Source: Saccoglossus kowalevskii
Lineage: Eukaryota > Hemichordata > Enteropneusta > Harrimaniidae
Assembly (NCBI RefSeq): GCF_000003605.2
Contig: NW_003156749.1
Coordinates: 263,866 to 289,928, forward strand
Direction of reading: 5' to 3'
Length of the DNA: 26,063 nt
Shown one piece after another: positions 19,491 to 26,063 of the stretch (the stretch's first letter is position 1; each line of letters opens with the position of its first letter). The notes under the pieces were generated by a model that was not told the DNA's origin, searched no databases, and saw nothing but the letters and a program-made list of their open reading frames with translations. The position numbers and the translations under genes were made by a program.

Positions 19491-20731
19491 TCACATTTTA
19501 CAACCCATTCTGCCTCCGTTGGGTATTAGTTTTACAGTCGGTGTGATTAGCAGCTTTGAAGCCTGGCAGTAATATCCAATTTGCAAGTCTTAATTTTTTC
19601 TAAACCAGGCCATGACATGGATGTCTCGTTTCATTATCACTGCTATTATATGAGCATCACTTCAGGAATGACTAAGATAATATCCTTCAGGAGATTTCCT
19701 TTGAAGGTATTTTAATTGGAAATGCAAAGCTGTTTAATTATGAGCAATTTGGTTGTGTAATTTATGTCCCTACCAAGAAGGTTATTTTAAGATTTGTGTA
19801 ATGAGCTTTCAGTCTTAATTGCTTTGTTTCAGTGCTTTCTGAGTTTTATCATTCAAATTTCCAGCCTGTCTTTTTTTGTGGGAGGTCTGAGTAGTTGGAA
19901 AAGTGCTCTAGTAAGAGAGGTACCATGGGAATTTCCAAATGACACTAAAGCTATTGGTTACTTATTCTTCAGTAATGTTATCCCAAATTATCATAAATTG
20001 TGGGGCCCTGGAAAGGTCACTCAACTTTTCTTTGTTCTGCCCTTGTCTGTTTCTGTCAGTCCAGCTTGGAAGGGTACATTATATAGATTTGATCAGTTGA
20101 CAGTGATGATTTATTTTATTAATTAATAATAACTGTGTTTAAATGTGTGAATTCCTGGAAATGACAACTGCTATTGTGCGATGACCTTCCACGCTTTATC
20201 AAGGCCATCATCATCTCTTTCTTTTCATATTTATTTTAGTCTGTTTCATTTCTTTATCCGATTTTAAAATCATCCCGGATTGCAATCACACATCTTTAAT
20301 TTCCGTTAACTAATCAAACTAATATGTATGTCTTGAATTTGGAACCAAAATCGAACTATTTTTTTTTTATTGATATTGAAGACCAAGTAACATATTGTTC
20401 ATATTTTTGCCCTCATAGTGCATGAATATTTCTGCAGTCAGTATTGGTCTGTCTTATTATCATTAGCCATGGTCTTATAGATACAGTGAATGTGAATCGT
20501 TCAATTTTGAACATAACTGTCAATGATTTGATCCAAGTGAAGTTTGTAGAAAATTATTAGCCGTAATTTATAATATATAATATTTCACATAAATTCTAAA
20601 TATACCACTGTGTTTTTCAGGTCATTTGATAACACAATACAGTTATGCCTGCGCTATATTCAATTCATTTAAAAATCTATAATAATTGGTCAGACTACTT
20701 GGTATACAATGCACAGTATATTTCAATACAG

Positions 20732-20863
20732 CAAAAGAGGTTATCCCAGACCATTGGTACTAAAACTGTGCTTAGACATAGACCCAGTCTGACAGATATC
20801 AGAAAAAATGAAATAATTATGCAAAATAATTTGAAAAGTCAGGAAGAACAAATATTTTATTAA
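20732..20863 (+). other. Open segment with an RPEL-like motif inside the GRK intron
   Basis: A frame of 43 residues after an acceptor-like TTTCAATACAG ends with TAA at 20861-20863. It contains KTVLRHRPSLTDIRKNEIIM, which fits the actin-binding RPEL pattern (L..RPS..EL....IL) with D-I in place of E-L. The same frame extends 29 codons upstream to an ATG at 20645. It may be a decayed exon or retrocopy of an MRTF/Phactr-like gene, or chance. No donor, partner exon or poly(A) tail is evident. Confidence 0.2.
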
Positions 20864-22610
20864 AATATATTAATTTTCTGTCGGTATCTAGGGTAATATG
20901 ATTTGGCTGACATTTTGTATGATTCGAATCTTAACTTGTGGGTTATAAAATCATCTTGTTTCACTTACCCGTAAGTAAGATTTTATATCCAGTTTTTGGC
21001 ATATTCCATTTACTCCTAGAGGTGGCGAGGTTTCAATTTGAAGATTTTGCGTAGTTCACACTTTGTGTGTTTTGTGTTTAAATTTAACGCAGAGGGCATG
21101 TTTGGCAAGTACTTCATGAAATTGCGTGTCTGATAATTGACTTTGCTGCAGGGTCCTGTGTTTGATGCCTGTCTCTGAAATTAAATAAATAGCATCATGC
21201 TAAGGAATAAAAATAGTTCAGATTGAATTTTGAACAATAAAATTAATTGCAGCTACTGATATTTTAGTTTGTCACATGACGCATTCATTTATTACATTTG
21301 TACTTCCTCGCATGAGACATGTAGGATGAATTGAATTTATTGTTAAATTGTATTTTCTTTTTAGAAATTGACTTCGGTTGTAATGGCAACAATACTCCAG
21401 GCATGCATGGTTCAGGTGTTCTGAGTGTGTGATGTAGCTGGAATATGCTGATTTTTTTTTTTTTTTACGTTTTCTGAAATCTGTTAATAACATCAAGGCA
21501 GATGGCGGGTCATAAATGGTTTACCAAATGTAGTCAATTTGCCTTTGTTATCATGCCAATAATTAGAACATCGTGTCTTATTATCCAAATTACATTGATT
21601 CAATATTTCACTTTTTGAGGGCTTGTGCATATTTTAGCACATATTGCAGTCATATAGTATTTCATGTCAAATTCTATCCATAATTATTTATTTTAGTATT
21701 TAGTCAATGGTATGTAGACTTTTTGTTGATTGTTAAGAAAAACTGGCAAGTAAGATGCATAAAATGACACTTTAACACCAAATTCTTCCACTATAAAAAC
21801 ACATTTCATCACTGAAAACACTTTAAAATAATGTAATTTTTGTAATTCTGCTTTTTTAACTCAATGGAGCTGAGCAAAATTGTGATATTTTGAGATATAC
21901 CCTTGCCATACATGTAGGAATCAAAACATGCTTGTTTCACTCAAATTTGTACATATTTTTTTCTTTGAACTTTGTACTAGTATGATGACCTTGTATATGA
22001 TGAATGATTGAATCATATATGTAAAAATAAAAAAGAAAAGAGATTATTTTTACTTTTGATTAGTGTTCTACTATTTAAGGCCGTTTGACTGAAATTCAAA
22101 TTGTGCACGACTGAGCATGTACTTTGCATACATGCAATCACATTCCCTCTATCCCTCTAGAGGGACTGTGATGCAATGCATTATGAGAGAACATTTTCTA
22201 TTGTATATAATTATCATACAGAAGGTGACTAAATTGTATATCAATTTTTTTGTTATGATTCTTATGAATAAAAATATTACTTTTTTCATCCCAAGTCACG
22301 GATAATAATTTTGACATATGAAGAAATAATCTCACCTGTGTAAAAATGCCAATTTTGTCCATTTTGAACACTTCTATCTCAAGAATTCGTTCGTTATGCC
22401 AAATTTGTTCTCCATTTTTAGTATCCTGAATTTTCCTGGTTTAGTCCCTGTTCTCAAATACTGTGGAACACTGAAAACATATCTCACACATATTCAAACC
22501 ATAAAATATTTCACATAGAATATAAGTCCTAATACCTGCTAGGAATGATCTCAAGAGCTCAACTATGAAATGCATGGACTGATTTGGTGAGAGAATTGTT
22601 AGGGTGGGGG

Positions 22611-22621
22611 TGTGTGTGTGT

Positions 22622-22670
<49 letters not shown>
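22611..22670. repeat. (GT)n microsatellite
   Basis: About 60 bp of nearly pure GT with two GGG interruptions near its left end. Frames rich in Val/Cys (plus) or His/Thr (minus) through it are artefacts. Confidence 0.97.
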
Positions 22671-22671
<1 letters not shown>

Positions 22672-23959
22672 CATTTTTTCTATTAATAAAGTACCCTCAA
22701 GTAGTGATTTCATCTCTGATATGAGGCTTAGGATAAATTTTCATTACAATTTCTCACTGGGATGTATCACCGATGACTATGTAGTCGACTTGCTTGAGTC
22801 AGTTGATGACCTGTATCTCAGTCAACTCTTAAGGTTAAAATATTAAATTCATTTAACACACAGCAGGGAGTATGCACTGCAAAGGCTTATTATTTTTTTT
22901 TTTTCCCCCTAACAGTTTAGTCTGTCAATTGCTTCCCAGCATACCATTTTAAAATATTGTTTACCAATATATAAATCCCTGCCTACTTTGTGATAGAGGT
23001 TGTGTTATAATCATTGAATTGGGGATCGTTTAACCAGCACATTGACCATTCGGTCAAATACTATAAACACAATTTTCACTGCTGGGATTCCTTACAATTT
23101 GATGATTTACTCGCACTCTTGAGGACAAAATTCTTTAAAAGTCGCTGATACTCAGTGTAAAATTTTCACTGCTTACAATATTTTGTGATTTTTTTTACTT
23201 ATTCATAAAATTCGCAAAATATGTTCCTTGTGAAATTAAGTGGTTTACATTTTTATAACCATGATATAATAATGCCAATAGGGGAACAAAATTACATCAT
23301 TTCCGGTATTGGGAATTAGTGTATACTGTACTTGTGCTTACCCTATGGACAATTTACACAAAATTTGTTATCACACAGTTTGAAATGTATTGTCCTTACT
23401 CGTTTAGTCACCCAGTTAAGTCAGTATTCTTCTCCCAAGGCAGGGTGACTAATTTCCTTAATAATCTATGTAGGAAATATATTTCAATACAAATATTTTA
23501 CATATCAATAACAAAAATTGTTCAGTCAAAGCATGGCGTGTTGAAACTGCTATGCTTAGAATACCTAGGATAGAACTGCCTTTCAGGAGGCTGCCACACC
23601 CTAGCCATCACCACTGCTTGAACTGCTTGGTGTGGTCATGAGTGCAGTCTTACCATGCCATACTTGCCGTGAAGAGAAAATGAATGCTTCCAACTCTAGT
23701 AAAAATGGCGATAAAATAAGTTATGAAACTACTATCATGGTTGTGTTCCTGAAAACTAAAGTAGTTACCTGAAAAGACTTGCATTTGGGGGATGACTGGG
23801 AGAATTAAGATCACATCACATGAGATATAATTGTTTTGTCTTCACACTAGCCCTAGAAGATGTTCTCTTTTCTGCTCACCTGCAAAAAAAACGGTGACTG
23901 GTATGTTTTTATCTGTTCATATAGGTGATTGTTTGCTTGCCCATTTGTCATCAACAATT

Positions 23960-24200
23960 CCATTTTTGACTTTTTCTTAAAAAAACTACCAGCCCAATTA
24001 CTTGATATGTAGATCCTTTGGGTGGACCTCTGTCAAATTTGTTCATATCATGATAGTATCTTCAATTCTCCATTTTTAGCAAATATTTTTGTCATTTTTG
24101 ACTTAGTTTTGAAAACTATCAGTGCTGATTGCTTCGATGATACTTGATATGCCGGAACCTTTGGTGGACAGCTGTGAGATTTGTAACAAAATAATAATTG
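23960..24200. repeat. Two diverged tandem units of about 132 bp
   Basis: CATTTTTGAC at 23961 and again at 24093 begins two units sharing AAAACTA.CAG, TACTTGATATG, CCTTTGG.TGGAC and TGT.A.ATTTGT. The structure resembles the monomers of the other degenerate arrays in the window in style but not in sequence. Confidence 0.65.
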
Positions 24201-24629
24201 CTATGGCAACAACAATATAAACCACCTTGGTTGTGATGTAGCAGGAAACATTGTAGTAATAATAACCATAGCTGACATTTCATCCTATAGAACATTATCC
24301 AACTTTGTTTTGAGAAAGACTCTGCGAAGACAGCAGGGCTCAATTTGACCGTGTGGTCACTTGTTAAAAGCTGAACATAAAAATGTAGCTGTATGAGGGC
24401 GCAATTTGCTAGGTTAATTCAGTGGGTAATATCAGTTTCGTATCAGTGGTGGCAAGTTGAGTGTAACTTACAGTAAAAAGAAACCTATTGTCATAATTGT
24501 TACAACAGGAATCTATTATTTGTTAAGTTTTTAAATATCGTTGAACTGCTCAAAAGTTAAATCAGTGACTACCAGTATGACCTCTAAGATGCAGTGTTAG
24601 GTCGCTAATGCACAGAGAAAAACATCTTA

Positions 24630-24830
24630 ATTATAGTTATGAAATTTATAATTTGGTAACATAAAATTAAAAATTTTATAAACAAAATAAGTGTGAAAAA
24701 AAATCAGGTTTCAAAAATTTTAAGTTTGTGTCTTTAATGTCTCCTCTCCCAGTTCTGTCATCAAGCTGACCCATCCTGATTTTGAAATTCCATGTTTACT
24801 CTTGTTAAAAGCCATGCATGTTGAGGACAA
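24630..24830 (+). repeat. Dispersed repeat, copy 3 of 3
   Basis: AGTTATGAAATTTATAA, TTTTATAAACAAAATAAGTGTG, AAATCAGGTT, GTCATCAAGCTGACCCA and TGATTTTGAAATTCCAT follow the order of the copies at 3376 and 8398. It lies in the GRK intron in the sense orientation. Confidence 0.65.
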
Positions 24831-26063
24831 CAAATTATTTTTTATCTCAGCTCAATTTTATTGTAGATAATAATGTTAAAACTCTCACTTCTTTACTTGT
24901 TCTATTCTGTTTTAAGTCTTTTATCAACTGTGGATGCTTTGATCCCTCTGGTGAAGCAAAAAAACGATTTACGGCTAGCCCTTGTTCATGCAAAGATCTG
25001 ATACATGTTTGGTCATGAATGGCATTTTGCGCTGACGTCTGCTGGCCAATGATCCTCATCTTTGACCTCAGATGTGCATTTTCACTGACATGGATTTTTC
25101 ATATATTTAAATAAAACGTTAAAGAATTTACCTTTTATACACCGTTGACCTCTGATGCTACATGTATTGCGCCACCACTAACTGTTGTAGATTTTGATTT
25201 TTCAGATATTTTTTTATAAAACACCACTGTTTTAAATAAGAGATCTTTTTACCATAAGAAGTGTTGGAAATTCATAGATCTTCAATCCCATTTTTCATGC
25301 AAGAAGTAGTTTGGGACCATATTTGTTTACTTGAATTTTGTGAGCAACAGCATAAAACTAAAACCATATTTTTAAAGTAATGGAAATGTGGAGATATATT
25401 TTAATGGTAGCCAGCCACTTCTTAAGACTGTGTGCATGGTTCAGAACAGGCAGTCTGAGTCCTGTTTGAAAATAGAAAACAACTCAGAGTCTCGGGATCA
25501 TCTTATTGTTGGTTTCTACAGATTGAACACTTGACAAATGGACATAATGATTGAAAGCACTATAGAAATGCCAGTCAAGTAATGTGAATTTACCACATGG
25601 CAATTGAACACCTATTGGCCAATTACTATGGTGTGAATTTATTTCTGAATGGGTCTCTCTTGAATATTCTCTATCGCAAAAGTACAGATCAACAATAATT
25701 TTAAATTTAAACGTACCGCTTTTGTAGAATAGCCCCAACAAAATGACAATGTGATTTTGTCACTGGACAGATTTAAGGGTGAGCATATACTTCCTGGTTG
25801 GTATGACAGAAAAAAATATAGTCTTGACCCTGAGAAGAGTACTGATTCTCATCCTTCTGCAAACATGACAAATTCTTTTATTACTTGACTTGTGTGTAAT
25901 TTGGCTGTGAAAATTTCGTATTTCGTAAATATGTCATGGTGCAAATTCACTCTGTTAACGTTTGCATTATTCATACTTGTATCTTGTGAACAAATTCATC
26001 AGTGTAGGACCTTCGAGATCATTCTCACAAAATATATGGAGTATCAAGATCACCAACACATAG

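Noticed and set aside
19794-20126. 110-codon frame in the GRK intron
   Set aside because: It begins at a TTG, not an ATG, and has no domain resemblance, no splice-consistent role and typical AT-rich hydrophobic composition.
22604-22846. 80-codon frame after the (GT)n tract
   Set aside because: Half of it is the microsatellite, and the remainder has no recognisable motif or supporting splice sites.
24847-25059. Overlapping plus and minus frames of about 70 codons
   Set aside because: Both strands are open over the same bases, neither shows a known motif, and the position lies inside an intron next to a dispersed repeat.

Overview
The window is eukaryotic. It has GT-AG introns that join in consistent phase, a 3' UTR with a poly(A) signal, long AT-rich introns and intergenic DNA, and many kinds of decayed or tandem repeats. 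The only protein recognised with confidence is the start of a GPCR kinase of the GRK4/5/6 subfamily. Together with the repeat types, this suggests an animal, most likely a marine invertebrate. I cannot fix the phylum from the sequence alone.

Layout. Positions 1-6815 hold the 3' end of a plus-strand gene for a highly charged coiled-coil protein. Three exons (1288-1451, 3721-3898, 5869-6015) give 162 C-terminal residues, followed by a 3' UTR that contains a 19/22-bp minisatellite and ends near an AATAAA at 6793. Its introns hold a 42-bp minisatellite that runs right up to an exon, a roughly 1.17-kb element with 12-bp terminal inverted repeats, one copy of a repeat seen three times in the window, and an array built around an ATGGCC...GGCCAT core.

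Positions 6816-18580 are intergenic and rich in repeats. They hold a frameshifted relic that reads like the RNase H to 'DLFAT' region of a DIRS-type retroelement (about 8700-9130), a GC-richer 101-bp satellite of 17 copies with a five-unit higher-order repeat (9171-10882), an AT-rich 82-bp array (10960-11610), a 569-bp MITE-like element with termini of about 56 bp, a third internal terminus and CRE palindromes (11699-12267), a second ATGGCC-type array, and a G-run/C-run element (15140-15370).

Positions 18580-26063 hold the 5' end of the GRK4/5/6-type gene: exon 1 (18781-18832) begins at the conserved MELENIVANTVLLKARE, exon 2 (18984-19079) encodes the basic lipid/calmodulin-binding stretch and the start of the RGS-homology domain, and about 7 kb of intron follows. 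No third exon was found, so the rest of the gene should lie beyond the right edge.

The two genes have no evident functional link. The most unusual features are the minisatellite whose every full unit resembles a 3' splice site, the three-ended CRE-bearing MITE, the higher-order 101-bp satellite beside a DIRS-like relic, and an RPEL-like peptide in the GRK intron. All similarity statements come from reading by eye; no database search was made.
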